A stretch of DNA of 64,000 nt from Shewanella benthica KT99. Its GTDB lineage: Bacteria; Pseudomonadota; Gammaproteobacteria; Enterobacterales; Shewanellaceae. The position numbers and the translations under genes were made by a program. Numbering within the stretch: position 1 is the first letter of the stretch; every line of letters starts with the position of its first letter. This document shows positions 1 to 8,966 of this stretch, piece after piece. The stretch lies in assembly GCF_000172075.1 (NCBI RefSeq), contig NZ_ABIC01000005.1, forward strand, positions 1 to 64,000, written 5' to 3'. Under the pieces are notes generated by a model. That model searched no databases and was not told where the DNA came from. It worked only from the letters and a program-made list of their open reading frames with translations.

Positions 1-660
1 TTCCTTAGCGAGTGGTTTTGGGCCATCTACTTTCTCGGCTCAGATAAAGGCAGCATTTCAGCATTGAGGCTCAGTAAACTCATTGAGGTTAATTGGCGAA
101 CGGCACGCTTAATATTGAGCAAGTTGAGAACGGCAATGGGTCATAGAGACAGTCTATATAGGCTTTCAGGTCTCATTGAAATTGATGATGCCTTCGTTGG
201 GGGAAAGAGAAAAGGTAAACGCGGACGTGGAGCCGCAGGGTAAACGCCTGTGTTAATTGCTGTTGAAAGCAAAGTGAAACGCGCGGGATTTATCGCTATG
301 CAGGCCGTCGACAGTATTTGTCGTGAAGCCGTTAACGATTTTGTTGCTAGGCACTTAAATGCACAGCAAGAAGTTCATACTGACGGACTAGCCGCTTTGA
401 ATATCATAGATAACACTCAACAGCATGAAGCTAGGGTTACACCGAGTGAGTTGGTCGATGAATGGTTGCCTTGGGTTCATATTGCAATAGGTAACTTAAA
501 AGCCTTTTTACTCGGCACATTTCATGGAGTTTCGGGAAAATACCTTCAAGAATACCTTAGTGAGTTCTGTTATCGGTTTAACCGAAGAAAAATGGAAAAA
601 GAAATCCCTAATAGGCGGTTAAATCTGGCAATAATTCATGCGCCTGTACATTCGTACTGA
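1..660 (+). pseudogene. IS1595-family (ISXO2-like) transposase, nonsense-mutated and 5'-cut by window
   Basis: The frame is open from base 1 and shows the ISXO2-type DDE domain: IEIDDAFVGGKRKGKRG with the first Asp, a later HTDGLAAL segment with the second Asp, and the family ending GTFHGVSGKYLQEYL...FCYRFNRR. A TAA at 241-243 falls where the family has Lys in AAGKTPVLIA. The chain is therefore cut in the middle of the catalytic domain. A GTG at 250 restarts an open frame, but it lacks the first catalytic Asp. No functional product is expected. Confidence 0.8.
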
Positions 661-696
661 GTGAGGTACATAAGCATGTAACAATATCACCACCCC
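1..696 (+). mobile_element. IS1595-family element (ISXO2/ISPna2-like), left part outside window
   Basis: The element holds the broken transposase gene at 1-660. About 20 bases after that gene, 682-696 reads caatatcaccacccc, which looks like a right terminal inverted repeat of this IS group. The left end is outside the window, so neither the pairing of the ends nor a target duplication can be checked. Confidence 0.6.
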
Positions 697-938
697 TTAA
701 TGTATGCGATATGTTTCAAATTATCTTTATCTTTGGCTTTATAAGTTAGGGCTGAAACTTTGTATATGTCGAGCCGAGTTTGTCATAAATAAGAAAGTAA
801 CCTATGTGGTATCGGTCACTTTTGGTGAGTTATGTGCTGTTCAGGATATTGTTTTACATGGTTTTTACATGATTTCACAAGATTATTACGTGTGTTTAAC
901 TTGCTGGGGAGGGCAGGCTTTCTATGATGCTTAATAAT

Positions 939-1360
939 GGCGCTGTTGTAGGTCAATGTTGTTTATACTTAATGAGTAAAGTTAATTGATTGAGGGTAAA
1001 GGAAATGAAATAAATATTATTTGTGAGTAAACTTAACCAGATAATAAAAGCACTTATCTCTATGACTCCAGCCCAGAGAGAGGTAGTTCACCAGTCAATT
1101 CAAGCATTAGATACCTAAATTCATATAGATGAACTGATTCAATCACTTTTTGATGCGAAATCACAGTGTCCACATTGCTCTTCAAGTCAGCTCAACCAAT
1201 GGGAGAGAGCCGGTGGAATACAAGGATATTGCGCAATAGCGGTAGTAAAACGTTTAATAATAAGACTAAAATTCCGCTAGCTAGGCTGCATAAGAGCCAC
1301 ATTGGGGCAGAGTATGCTCACTGTATGCAGTATCGAATTATCTAGCCTGATTTACGCCTT
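939..1360 (+). pseudogene. Fossil 5' part of an IS1595-family (ISSod11-like) element
   Basis: This stretch aligns base by base with the 5' part of the two intact-looking copies at 8967 and 58869. It has the same ggcgctgttgtag left end and the same start context, but the third codon is TAA and further stops and indels follow. Similarity fades after about 1335-1360. The zinc-ribbon region (CPHC then SSQL) is still recognisable. It is an old, dead relative of the later copies, in the same orientation. Confidence 0.75.
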
Positions 1361-1544
1361 ACTTTCAAAACTTCGCTGGAAATAAGACAGGAGTTTTTAG
1401 TCTTTATTTATCAAATGAGATAATATCTGCCGGCTCATACCCTTATGCCGCGAATACTCTACTTTCAACACTATACTATCTGAGTGGGATTGGGGGAATT
1501 ACGTAGCCTCATTCTGCAAGTTACCATTTATTTTTTGTTTGGAG

Positions 1545-2384
1545 ATGTCGTTGGAAAATCAAGTGCATTCAGAAGCGTATCTTAATCGATTTGCCGGTAT
1601 TGGTCGTCTATATGGTCAAAAGGCATTAACGCTATTTTCTCAATCCCATGTTGCTGTTGTAGGCATAGGTGGTGTTGGCACTTGGGTTGCTGAGTCTTTG
1701 GCCAGGAGTGGTATAGGTGAAATTACTCTCATCGATCTTGATGATATTTGCGTAACCAATACCAATCGTCAAATCCATACCTTGAAGCAGACCATAGGCG
1801 AGTCTAAGGTTGAAGTCATGGCGCAACGTATTCTGCAGATTAACCCTGAGTGCAAGGTGAATCAGGTAGAGGATTTCATCACTACAGACAATCTAGGTGA
1901 ATATTTTATTGGTAAGAAGTACGCCAAAGAAGATCAAACTGGTGTGTTAGATTATGTTGTCGATTGTATCGATGCAGTGAAACCTAAAGCGGCGATGATA
2001 GCTTGGTGCAAGCGACAGAAGTTGCCTTTAGTGACTGTGGGCGGTGCGGGCGGACAAGTTGACCCGGCGCAGGTTCAAATATCAGATCTTGCTAAGACAT
2101 ATCAAGACCCGCTGCTCGCTAAAGTGCGTAATTTATTGAGACGTGAGTATAATTTTTCTAAAAATTTACAGCGTAGATTCAGTATCGAAGCCGTGTTCTC
2201 TACTGAGCAATTGGTGTACCCTCAGGCTGACGGTAGTGTCTGTAACAGCAAGGCGAATGTCGACGGCAGCATGCGTATGGACTGCGCCTCAGGCTTCGGC
2301 GCCGTGACGGTTGTCACCGGAACATTTGGTTTTGTCGCCGCCAGTAGAGTGCTGATAAAGCTGGCGAGTAAGGCTAACAAATAG
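1545..2384 (+). CDS. tcdA: tRNA threonylcarbamoyladenosine dehydratase TcdA (CsdL/YgdL)
   Basis: This is an E1-like/ThiF-fold enzyme that cyclises t6A37 to ct6A in ANN-decoding tRNAs using ATP. The nucleotide-binding GIGGVG lies at residues 40-45, followed by LIDLDDICVTNTNRQIH, a TcdA signature. The C-terminal half contains DCIDAVKPKAAMIAWC and GGAGGQVDP. Length is 279 residues, close to the E. coli enzyme. Start choice: GGAG (1541-1544) touches the ATG at 1545 with no spacer, so the TTG at 1551 (six-base spacer) is a real alternative. The TTG at 1539 is unlikely. It is a single gene with no evident operon partner. Confidence 0.93.
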   Translation: MSLENQVHSEAYLNRFAGIGRLYGQKALTLFSQSHVAVVGIGGVGTWVAESLARSGIGEITLIDLDDICVTNTNRQIHTLKQTIGESKVEVMAQRILQINPECKVNQVEDFITTDNLGEYFIGKKYAKEDQTGVLDYVVDCIDAVKPKAAMIAWCKRQKLPLVTVGGAGGQVDPAQVQISDLAKTYQDPLLAKVRNLLRREYNFSKNLQRRFSIEAVFSTEQLVYPQADGSVCNSKANVDGSMRMDCASGFGAVTVVTGTFGFVAASRVLIKLASKANK

Positions 2385-2539
2385 TCGCTTCATAACCCCT
2401 CTCTTTGTTTCTGAACATGGGTTATTACTGCAAACATTGATCAATATCTAAATATTGGCAATCAATATTATTAATAAATTTGTGGCATTAATTTTGCTTT
2501 AATTTGCTTAAGCACAGGTTTTTGACACTAGGTATCCTC

Positions 2540-3151
2540 ATGCAGAAAATAAAAACACAGACTTTTAAACCATCGGTTCCTAAACAGCTGATTTTCAGCT
2601 CTATGCTTTGGTTAGCTATCGTGAGCGGGGTCTTGTTATTCGTACCTGTAGGTATTTTGACGGCAGTGAACTTAGAAGCTGTGGTCAGTGCTAACTCTTC
2701 TTTCATTGGCTTAGGTTTTATCATAGGTATCGCTTATTTGATTACTCAAGTGGTGAGTTACTTCTTAGATGAGGCCATCGGTGCCTTAAAAGCAAAGCGG
2801 ACTATTGAAATCATCGAGGAGAAGGTGCGGCTCTTGGATCCGACTGAACGCGCTCTTTTACGTGAGTTTTTTCTTCAGGGTGAGACTGTCTTGACTCTAC
2901 CGCAAAATGAACCCGCGGTTAAAAGCCTACTAACGACGAACATCATCGAGCTGTTAGGTAATCAAAAGAATTATGCAATACAGGGCTCTACGGCTGATTA
3001 TAAGATTTCGATGCGTGCGAGAATTTATCTGAATCGACAAGTACTAAGATTGCCGGTTGGAGAGCCAAGTCAGGCAGAGATGCTAAATCTGATTAAAGCT
3101 AGGCCAACTTTTGCTAATAATGTCACAGGCCCAAGAAAACACGCCGCCTAA
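2540..3151 (+). CDS. Superinfection-exclusion-B (SieB)-like membrane protein
   Basis: A 203-residue protein with two N-terminal hydrophobic helices (about residues 18-40 and 51-75), then a charged cytoplasmic part rich in helix (EIIEEKVRLLDPTERALLREFF). This arrangement matches the SieB family (PF14163) as I remember it. That assignment is from overall pattern, not from a decisive motif. Start ATG 2540 has AGG at 2530-2532. The TTG at 2504 lacks a binding site. A role in phage exclusion is only the family name's implication; here the gene sits among core genes, so a housekeeping membrane role is equally possible. Confidence 0.5.
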   Translation: MQKIKTQTFKPSVPKQLIFSSMLWLAIVSGVLLFVPVGILTAVNLEAVVSANSSFIGLGFIIGIAYLITQVVSYFLDEAIGALKAKRTIEIIEEKVRLLDPTERALLREFFLQGETVLTLPQNEPAVKSLLTTNIIELLGNQKNYAIQGSTADYKISMRARIYLNRQVLRLPVGEPSQAEMLNLIKARPTFANNVTGPRKHAA

Positions 3152-3194
3152 ATAGCTAGTCAGACATAGATTTCGAAATATTCTGCATTTAGTG

Positions 3195-3222
3195 TAAAAA
3201 ATAGGGGGCAATATGCCCCCCA
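3195..3222 (-). terminator. Rho-independent terminator, minus strand
   Basis: On the minus strand a GGGGGC/GCCCCC hairpin with a short loop (atatt side) is followed by a T-rich run (TATTTTTTA). It lies about 55 bases downstream of the DUF3149 gene stop and also between convergent genes. Confidence 0.7.
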
Positions 3223-3276
3223 CTGCCTGGGGGAAAGCACCTGTTTAAGGCTACCCCATCGAAATCGTTTTTTTGC

Positions 3277-3405
3277 TTATTCCGGCTTAGACTTTTGAAT
3301 AAACATCCACATCAGGTATACCATGATGCCTATGGTGCAAAAAATAACGGTCATTGACATCAGTCCGATAGCGTTACCAAACATCAAATCTAACCAGAAA
3401 GCCAT
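3277..3405 (-). CDS. DUF3149-type membrane microprotein
   Basis: A 42-residue frame with start ATG at 3405-3403 and stop TAA at 3279-3277, preceded by AGAGG about eight bases upstream. The translation begins MAFWLDLMFGNAIGLMSM and continues as one hydrophobic helix ending in MWMFIQKSKPE. That is the typical shape and sequence of DUF3149 proteins of marine gammaproteobacteria: single transmembrane segment, short basic tail. Function is not known. It is followed by a good terminator, which supports it as a real transcription unit. Confidence 0.75.
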   Translation of the reverse strand: MAFWLDLMFGNAIGLMSMTVIFCTIGIMVYLMWMFIQKSKPE

Positions 3406-3645
3406 AGTGAAATCCTCTTTCAAAAATTTATATTTATTGCCTATCCCTAACCTAATCTGGTTTTAATGTCAGCTTGCTGATCTCGATCAATAATCGCTGC
3501 GAATCATTATGTGGAGTATAAGATAAGAGTGAAAATTGTTCGGTCAGTTATTTTCTGCTGTTAAAGACTTGCCATTAGTCGTCTCAAAGGTATAATGCCG
3601 TCACTTACTGAGGTCTTAGCTACCTTGGTTAGTCTATTTGATTAA

Positions 3646-3685
3646 GCCGGTGTGGTGGAATTGGTAGACACGACGGATTCAAAAA
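3646..3685 (+). pseudogene. tRNA-Leu (CAA) 5' half, broken in the anticodon loop
   Basis: The 5' acceptor strand, D arm and 5' anticodon stem of a tRNA-Leu are present (gccggtgtggtggaatt then gacggattcaaaa). The sequence stops resembling tRNA exactly after the CAA anticodon: the expected atccgttgcc is replaced by aatcaacgtg. There is no variable arm, T arm or CCA end. An intact tRNA-Leu with the same anticodon stem starts 123 bases further on. It looks like the left scar of an integration into the tRNA gene. Confidence 0.8.
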
Positions 3686-3812
3686 TCAACGTGTCTAAAA
3701 GTTTTATCTCGTTAAGGCATTAATATTGAAAGATATTAGCTTATGTAAGAAGCAGTAAAATGCTTGCAAAGTTTTGCAAAGAAATTTGTGAAATCTATTT
3801 TGTAAAAGAAAT

Positions 3813-3897
3813 GCCGGTATGGTGAAATTGGTATACACGACGGATTCAAAATCCGTTGCCTTCGGGTGTGGCGGTTCAAGTCCGCCTACCGGTACCA
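3813..3897 (+). tRNA. tRNA-Leu (anticodon CAA)
   Basis: An 85-base cloverleaf. The acceptor GCCGGTA pairs with TACCGGT. The anticodon stem ACGGA/TCCGT carries loop TTCAAAA, so the anticodon is CAA. The long variable arm tgccttcgggtgt is typical of leucine tRNA, the T arm is GGCGGTTCAAGTCCGCC, and CCA is encoded (3895-3897). Compared with the upstream fragment, base pair 7-66 is A-T rather than G-C. It may be the copy that keeps the host supplied after the other was split. Confidence 0.96.
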
Positions 3898-3916
3898 TTT
3901 CTTTGCAAAACAAATC

Positions 3917-3941
3917 AACCGACTCTCATGTCGGTTTTTTT
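3917..3941 (+). terminator. Terminator of tRNA-Leu
   Basis: Hairpin AACCGAC - tctcat - GTCGGTT followed by a run of T, 20 bases after the tRNA end. Confidence 0.85.
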
Positions 3942-4101
3942 ATGTCTGAAATCCTCCACATATATTCTCCGTTAGCAGTAATCACAATACCCAATGCATT
4001 AAGAAGTTTTCCGTATGCATTTGATTTAACAGGATCAAATGTAACTAGTTCTGTTATGGTTACTTATTGTAACCGATATGAACTAACAAGCAGGAAAGTC
4101 A

Positions 4102-5079
4102 ATGACAAATATTGTGCTAGTGCGTAGTCCCCACGAACTTGTAGCCCAGAATTTTGCTGGGTATGGTTGGGAATATATCGATTTCTCGTCGTTTGTAACC
4201 TTTAGCAATTTAATGGAACACGTTACAGGACAAGGTATCGATACAGGTCGTAGGCGGAACCAGATGTCTAGGTTTTTCCATATTAAAGAGGGCGATATCG
4301 TGGTGGTACCTGTACACCGAGCTATTGTCATCGGGGTTGCTACGGGTGAAAAGGGTTATCAACATGAAGGTGGGTATGGCTCAAACCGTGTGGTGGTGAA
4401 TTACTTTACGGACGAGCAAGGGGAAGCCATTACCATTCCTCGAGCCAAGCTCACTCAAGGATTGGAAAGCCGGTTAAAGATTCGGATGACTGTGATTTCA
4501 CTCAATGAGTTTGAGGAAGAAATAACCACATACGTTGACCAACTGCTAGAAAACAACAAAGTCTGTTTCGACAGTCTGTTTCAGCAGAAAAGAGATTTGG
4601 CAGTTAGCGTATTTAAGGAGCAGCTGTTAAGTAACCTTCGGACTGGGGCAACAACCTTGAAAAGTGGTGGCTATGGTTTGGAAGAGCTGATCAAGGAATT
4701 GATGGAAATTGAAGGGTATACCGCTTCGATTGCAGCGAAGAACAGCACGTCCGATATCTCTGACGTTGATATAATTGCGAGTCGGATTGACCCTGTTTCT
4801 AACAACAGAGTTTACATCCAAGCTAAGCACCACAGTGGTATCACCAGTGACTGGGGAATAAAGCAACTTGCGGCGATTGAAGAGGATGAGCATATTGATA
4901 AATGGCTTATAACTACAGGTTGTGTATCGGAGGACACGAAAGAAATAGCTAAGCAAGAGAACATTTCGATAATGGAAGGTGGCGCCCTAGTAGATTGGAT
5001 CTACAGCCGGGTAAATGATTTATTGCCAGCGACAAAGGAGCAATTGGGTGTTGGGTTGCTACCGCAAATAATAGCTTAA
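4102..5079 (+). CDS. Mrr-type restriction endonuclease with an unassigned N-terminal domain
   Basis: 325 residues. The C-terminal third (about 190-310) has the Mrr_cat pattern of the PD-(D/E)xK fold: helix GYGLEELIKELMEIEGY, then SDVDIIA (Asp223) and VYIQAKHH (Gln240, Lys242), then a GGALVDWI ending. The N-terminal about 130 residues are not Mrr winged-helix. They read like a small beta domain (GDIVVVPVHRAIVIGVATG), similar in style to PUA/EVE-type modules, which would suit a modified-base reader. Start ATG 4102 has AGGAAA six bases upstream. First cargo gene of the tRNA-Leu region. A role in defence against modified foreign DNA is inferred, not shown. Confidence 0.7.
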   Translation: MTNIVLVRSPHELVAQNFAGYGWEYIDFSSFVTFSNLMEHVTGQGIDTGRRRNQMSRFFHIKEGDIVVVPVHRAIVIGVATGEKGYQHEGGYGSNRVVVNYFTDEQGEAITIPRAKLTQGLESRLKIRMTVISLNEFEEEITTYVDQLLENNKVCFDSLFQQKRDLAVSVFKEQLLSNLRTGATTLKSGGYGLEELIKELMEIEGYTASIAAKNSTSDISDVDIIASRIDPVSNNRVYIQAKHHSGITSDWGIKQLAAIEEDEHIDKWLITTGCVSEDTKEIAKQENISIMEGGALVDWIYSRVNDLLPATKEQLGVGLLPQIIA

Positions 5080-5096
5080 TGTTACTTGCCGGGCAG

Positions 5097-5432
5097 TTAG
5101 GTTGCATAGCTGCCCTTAAAAGAACGTAAAAAATCACCCAGTTCCGATATTAAATCCGACTCAAAAACAACTTCAGCACTTCCGCAATATATCTCTGGAA
5201 CCTTAGAATCACCTTCGTTATAGGCCTCCACAACGACATACCTTGCGGTGCTACTTTCTCTATCATCTGGATCAACGTAATCCACCCAGAGCACCAGATA
5301 CTGCTCGTTTCTTTTAAAATAAAAGCTAGGGCTTGTGTCGTTATGCCAACTTTTATCGACTAAGAATGGGTAATCATTTAGCGCGAAACCAAGCTCGAAG
5401 CTTGCGTTAAATTCTTGTTGGTACTGATGCAT
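5097..5432 (-). CDS. Conserved-looking hypothetical protein, 111 aa
   Basis: I do not recognise this family. The protein is acidic and soluble, with alternating beta-like segments (EQYLVLWVDYVDP, ARYVVVEAYNE) and a helical C-terminus (DLISELGDFLRSF). There is no signal peptide or membrane helix. The layout resembles small immunity-like proteins of the SMI1/SUKH type, but no motif proves this. It converges with the nuclease gene, with 17 bases between their stops, and it is the last minus-strand gene of the island block. Confidence 0.5.
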   Translation of the reverse strand: MHQYQQEFNASFELGFALNDYPFLVDKSWHNDTSPSFYFKRNEQYLVLWVDYVDPDDRESSTARYVVVEAYNEGDSKVPEIYCGSAEVVFESDLISELGDFLRSFKGSYAT

Positions 5433-5540
5433 ATTATTATCTTTTAGAGTGAGGTTTAGTTATCGAAAGCTTATCTGTTACAAACAATGCCATTAAGTAA
5501 TATTGATGTAATGCATTGATTAACAACCGCCTATTAATAG

Positions 5541-5957
5541 TTAATCTTCGGCACCAATCTCAATTTTAAATACATTTATATCAATGCAATAGGATAAGAA
5601 GTTCCGCTCCCACATCTGATAGATATCTCTGGCTTGTTCAAGCGGATATGTCCCAACTAGGTTTTGAAACACGCCACAGCCAAAGTCAAAATCTAGGTCT
5701 TTGGCTAGATCGGCCATGTAGCCGCTGCCTACATAACAAAAGTCGGTGATGTAGCTAAAATTCCATTGGCTATGGTCTTTTTCAAGGCGGATTTCCACAG
5801 GATGAAAACCACCAGCATCGGCAGAGTAGGTGGGGTCTCTAAAGTTGATGGTAATCGCTTGGTTGTTATCGTGGTCGGTAATTAACTGTACGATGTAGGT
5901 GGCGAGTGTTTGGCTAACAGGTAGGCATAAGTTGTCGATATTAATCTTGATGGACAT
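5541..5957 (-). CDS. DUF2787 family protein
   Basis: 138 residues. The block PTYSADAGGFHPVEIRLEK followed by WNFSYITDFCYVG and DFDFGCGVFQN matches DUF2787 (PF10980), a family of unknown function in Vibrio and Shewanella, usually on integrative elements. Start ATG 5957 has AAGGAA just upstream. In the same direction upstream lie the DUF6641-like and AAA genes, 62 and 34 bases apart, so the three probably form one operon read AAA, DUF6641, DUF2787. Confidence 0.8.
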   Translation of the reverse strand: MSIKINIDNLCLPVSQTLATYIVQLITDHDNNQAITINFRDPTYSADAGGFHPVEIRLEKDHSQWNFSYITDFCYVGSGYMADLAKDLDFDFGCGVFQNLVGTYPLEQARDIYQMWERNFLSYCIDINVFKIEIGAED

Positions 5958-6019
5958 GGTTGTTCCTTAAAGTTGGTCTGCCCAGAGCTAACTGGGCGAC
6001 AGGTTGGTGGAGGCTGCTG

Positions 6020-6460
6020 CTATTTCTTGGCGGGCTTGACTGGTTTGGCATTGGACGTTAGTACAGCATCGAGTTCGCCAGCAATGACGGCTTCAATAAC
6101 GGTGTCGATGGTTGGCATTAGGTTGGTTCTTTCTCCCACTTCAATAGCGTGCATGCCTTTTGATAACTCTAGGGGTTTATTGGCATAACGTACTTCCAAG
6201 AAATAACAGTTGTTGCGCTTGTAGTACCAAGGGCTGATCTTCTTCGGTACTCGTACCTTGGTGCGTTCACCCGTTTCTGGATCTTTAGTCCACTTCTCAC
6301 GGTAGGCTGTATACTCTTCGTCGTTAACATAACAAAGTGCCATTTTTCGTTGTTGGTCGAGCTTAGCCAATAGCTTTTCTCGGCGTGATACCAGTGGATT
6401 AGACTTGGTACTTTCTGGACGTGCGATGACCTTGAGCGAACTCAATAATGATTTAGCCAT
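6020..6460 (-). CDS. DUF6641-like family protein
   Basis: 146 residues starting MAKSLLSSLKVIARPE, a beginning I associate with DUF6641 proteins of gammaproteobacterial mobile elements. The middle is basic and rich in aromatic residues (KKISPWYYKRNNCYFLEVRY), and the tail is low-complexity KPVKPAKK. No catalytic motif is visible. AGG lies eight bases before ATG 6460. It sits directly after the tandem-AAA ATPase gene; conserved pairing of the two in other islands would suggest that it is a substrate adaptor or regulator. Confidence 0.6.
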   Translation of the reverse strand: MAKSLLSSLKVIARPESTKSNPLVSRREKLLAKLDQQRKMALCYVNDEEYTAYREKWTKDPETGERTKVRVPKKISPWYYKRNNCYFLEVRYANKPLELSKGMHAIEVGERTNLMPTIDTVIEAVIAGELDAVLTSNAKPVKPAKK

Positions 6461-6494
6461 GATATTTACCTTTAGGTTGGGTGGTTAGTTGGAG

Positions 6495-8516
6495 TTACTG
6501 AATAAAGCCAATAGCTTTGGTGGTAATTTTGCGGTTGTTCTCGGTACTTAAAATGTCCAAGCATTCCTCATCCGATAACTTGGTGCTGCTGATGCGTTGG
6601 CGGCGTGCCAAAATAGCGAATTCGCCTGGGGTTAAATTCTGTAGCTTGTTCAGTGCTGAGCTGACAGCGTGTGTCAGCGTAGAGCGAGCCGTAACGCTTT
6701 TGTAGAGCCGCTGCACTTGATTAGCTGTGAGATATTCGAATGACAACTTAAAGTCGAAGCGACGCATTACAGCTTTATCTAGGCGAGTCGCATAATTCGT
6801 TGCTGCAAAGAATGGTTGATTAAAAGCCTCCAATTGTGTCAGTAATTCATTCACTTGTTGGATCTCCCAACTGTTGCGTAAGCCAGTCCTGTCGAGTAAC
6901 AAACTGTCAATTTCGTCGAAGAATAATATGTGGTTGTTGGCCGTGGCCTCTTTGAAGATACGGGCAAGGTTCTTCTCACTCTCACCGATATATTTATCCA
7001 GTACATCGGAGCACCTGATGGTGGTTAGCCCTCGATTGGTGACTTTGGCTAAATGATGGACTACCGCTGTTTTCCCTGTGCCAGAAAATCCAAGTAATAA
7101 GGTGCGTATATCGCTTTGGTGCTCGATAGCATGTTGCAATTGACCGATGGCCTGATTGCCTCCTTTGATATTTAAATAATCGACAGAAAAGGGCAGTTGT
7201 GGCCTGTAGGTGGCGGTTGTCGTTTCATGGCCACTGGCCTCTAATGTGGCGGTGATTAAGTTCTCGATAGTGTGCTCAGCCGCCTTGGTGGTGGCCGTTA
7301 TGCAATGCGCCACCATGCTGGCATTACTGATATGGGCAGGCACCAAGTTAGCCTGTGTTGCCAACCGTGCTTTAAACGAACGAGACACCCTAAGGCCTTT
7401 AAACTCCTTATCCATCAACTGCTCTAATATTCTGTTATCAGGCACCGTAACATTGAGTACATAGCTAAACCGCCTGATACAACTTTCTGGCACAAGGTCA
7501 ATATGATTCGTTATCCAGATGGTTGGTATGGCATTGGTTTCTAGTAGGCTGTGCAAAGTGTCCTTACCGTTGCCCCTTGCCGATATACCTTGCTCAAAAA
7601 TATTCTCGCATTCATCAACCAACAACAGGTTTTTGTCATGTGGCGAGATTAGGTGTTGGATTAGCTGGTGGTATTGCAGCCTAAGGTTGGAGCTAGATGT
7701 TCTTGAACCAAAGGCAGGTTCGCGTTCGTTAATATTGTCGCCTAAGGACTTAATCGCAATGAGTGACGCCCCTAATATATCAGCCAGTACCATCGAAAGT
7801 TGTGTTTTGCCAGTGCCGGGCGCACCATAGAATAAGACATTAATTCCAATGGCAGACTCGTTGACCGTGACATTAAGGAAGCGGTATAAGGTATCAGGTT
7901 CAAGGTAAGCAAAGTCCTTTAGTTTTAAAACCGAAGGGCCTTTAAAATGCATTATCGGCTCTATCAGTTCGGTATAGCAATCGACTTTACTGCCCACCAG
8001 CCTGTCGACCAACGCCCTTGGCAAGGTGATAAAGTCCAACATATTGATACAACAGGGCTCAAAGATTCCCGTCTGATTTAAAGCAACCATGATCGAGTCT
8101 AAGCTGTTTTCATCTAGCCCTGCCATAGCAGCTAACATGTTCGCGGCTGAGGAATCGTGGGGCATGATCTGCCGAACAAATTCAGCCAGTCCGGTGTTCG
8201 CTTCAAGCACAGCGATTAGGCTAATGAACTTCCAAGCTCTAGGTGGCAGGTTTAATGCCTCGGCAAACACTTGGCTGTTATGGTTAATGGCATCGTGCTG
8301 GTGGCAGTTGGCTATCGATTTAAAGTGACGTTTCAACAACGTAAGGCTTTTGGCAGGACTCCTTGACAGCGCGGTGGGCTGACCGCTAATGGATTTAATG
8401 ATGCCGCAATGAATACCGATCAAATCCTGAGGATTGACGTAGCCAGAGTCGAGAGCACTTAACGCATATTGACTGGCTCGTGATTGTAGTGCGCTGGTGG
8501 GCGGTTGTTTGTTCAT
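6495..8516 (-). CDS. Tandem AAA-family ATPase, 673 aa
   Basis: Two complete ATPase modules. Module 1: Walker A GAPGTGKT at 231-238, Walker B LLLVDE at 297-302, sensor-like WITNHIDLVPE and arginine pair IRRF. Module 2: Walker A GFSGTGKT at 475-482, Walker B FFDEID at 531-536, ATNYATRLDKAVMRRFD with sensor and arginine finger. Both look catalytically competent. About 200 N-terminal residues show no known domain and may bind substrate. AAAGG precedes ATG 8516. It resembles Cdc48-style remodelling enzymes in architecture only. On this island it is the first gene of a three-gene operon; a remodelling task in defence or element maintenance is inference. Confidence 0.8.
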   Translation of the reverse strand: MNKQPPTSALQSRASQYALSALDSGYVNPQDLIGIHCGIIKSISGQPTALSRSPAKSLTLLKRHFKSIANCHQHDAINHNSQVFAEALNLPPRAWKFISLIAVLEANTGLAEFVRQIMPHDSSAANMLAAMAGLDENSLDSIMVALNQTGIFEPCCINMLDFITLPRALVDRLVGSKVDCYTELIEPIMHFKGPSVLKLKDFAYLEPDTLYRFLNVTVNESAIGINVLFYGAPGTGKTQLSMVLADILGASLIAIKSLGDNINEREPAFGSRTSSSNLRLQYHQLIQHLISPHDKNLLLVDECENIFEQGISARGNGKDTLHSLLETNAIPTIWITNHIDLVPESCIRRFSYVLNVTVPDNRILEQLMDKEFKGLRVSRSFKARLATQANLVPAHISNASMVAHCITATTKAAEHTIENLITATLEASGHETTTATYRPQLPFSVDYLNIKGGNQAIGQLQHAIEHQSDIRTLLLGFSGTGKTAVVHHLAKVTNRGLTTIRCSDVLDKYIGESEKNLARIFKEATANNHILFFDEIDSLLLDRTGLRNSWEIQQVNELLTQLEAFNQPFFAATNYATRLDKAVMRRFDFKLSFEYLTANQVQRLYKSVTARSTLTHAVSSALNKLQNLTPGEFAILARRQRISSTKLSDEECLDILSTENNRKITTKAIGFIQ

Positions 8517-8667
8517 AGTAGATACCTTTGAATGTGCTGATTAGCAGCTAACTCCATGGTATCAGGCAATTTCGGGTATTTTTAGGGGCAGTATCTGACG
8601 GACGTTGGCAGGGTTGTTTTTAATAAAAGTTTGGTACCTAGTTTTATATAAAAGATGGTATTAACTA

Positions 8668-8966
8668 TCACTTATTGCAGCTTTCTTTTGATCTATTGAA
8701 AAACTTACTTCTGGCTCGTAATTTTGATTGAGTCAGGGGTTTATTTTTGCTCTTGTTCGCCTTAGTATGTGTTGCCTTTGTTGGTGCTAACTCGGAAATT
8801 TTGCGCTTTAATTCGGCGATCTCCTTTCTGTGTCTACTATTTACGTCAATAATGGTCACTTCCTGCTCATTCGCTGCTTTGATTTGTCGGGCGATATCAT
8901 CGAGGTCGTTAAAGTTTTTTATCTTGAGTTCTGCGAGTTTACCTATAATTTTTTCAGTAATCGTTA
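8668..8966 (-). pseudogene. Coiled-coil hypothetical gene beheaded by an IS
   Basis: The open frame runs 9003-8668, but its first 12 codons (9003-8967) are IS sequence, so the native start has been removed. What remains begins LTITEKIIGKLAELKIKNFNDL and is helical, with a coiled-coil-like stretch (SRHRKEIAELKRKISEL) and a very basic Lys/Ser-rich tail, suggesting nucleic-acid or partner binding. The missing 5' part is not on the far side of the IS at 9822. Whether the truncated frame is still expressed from IS sequence is unknown. Confidence 0.6.

Noticed and set aside
704..934. 76-codon plus-strand frame between IS remnants
   Set aside because: No ribosome site, Cys/Tyr-rich text unlike a protein family; chance frame in AT-rich DNA.
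3203..3222. Plus-strand terminator for the SieB-like gene
   Set aside because: The hairpin is followed by T only on the minus strand.
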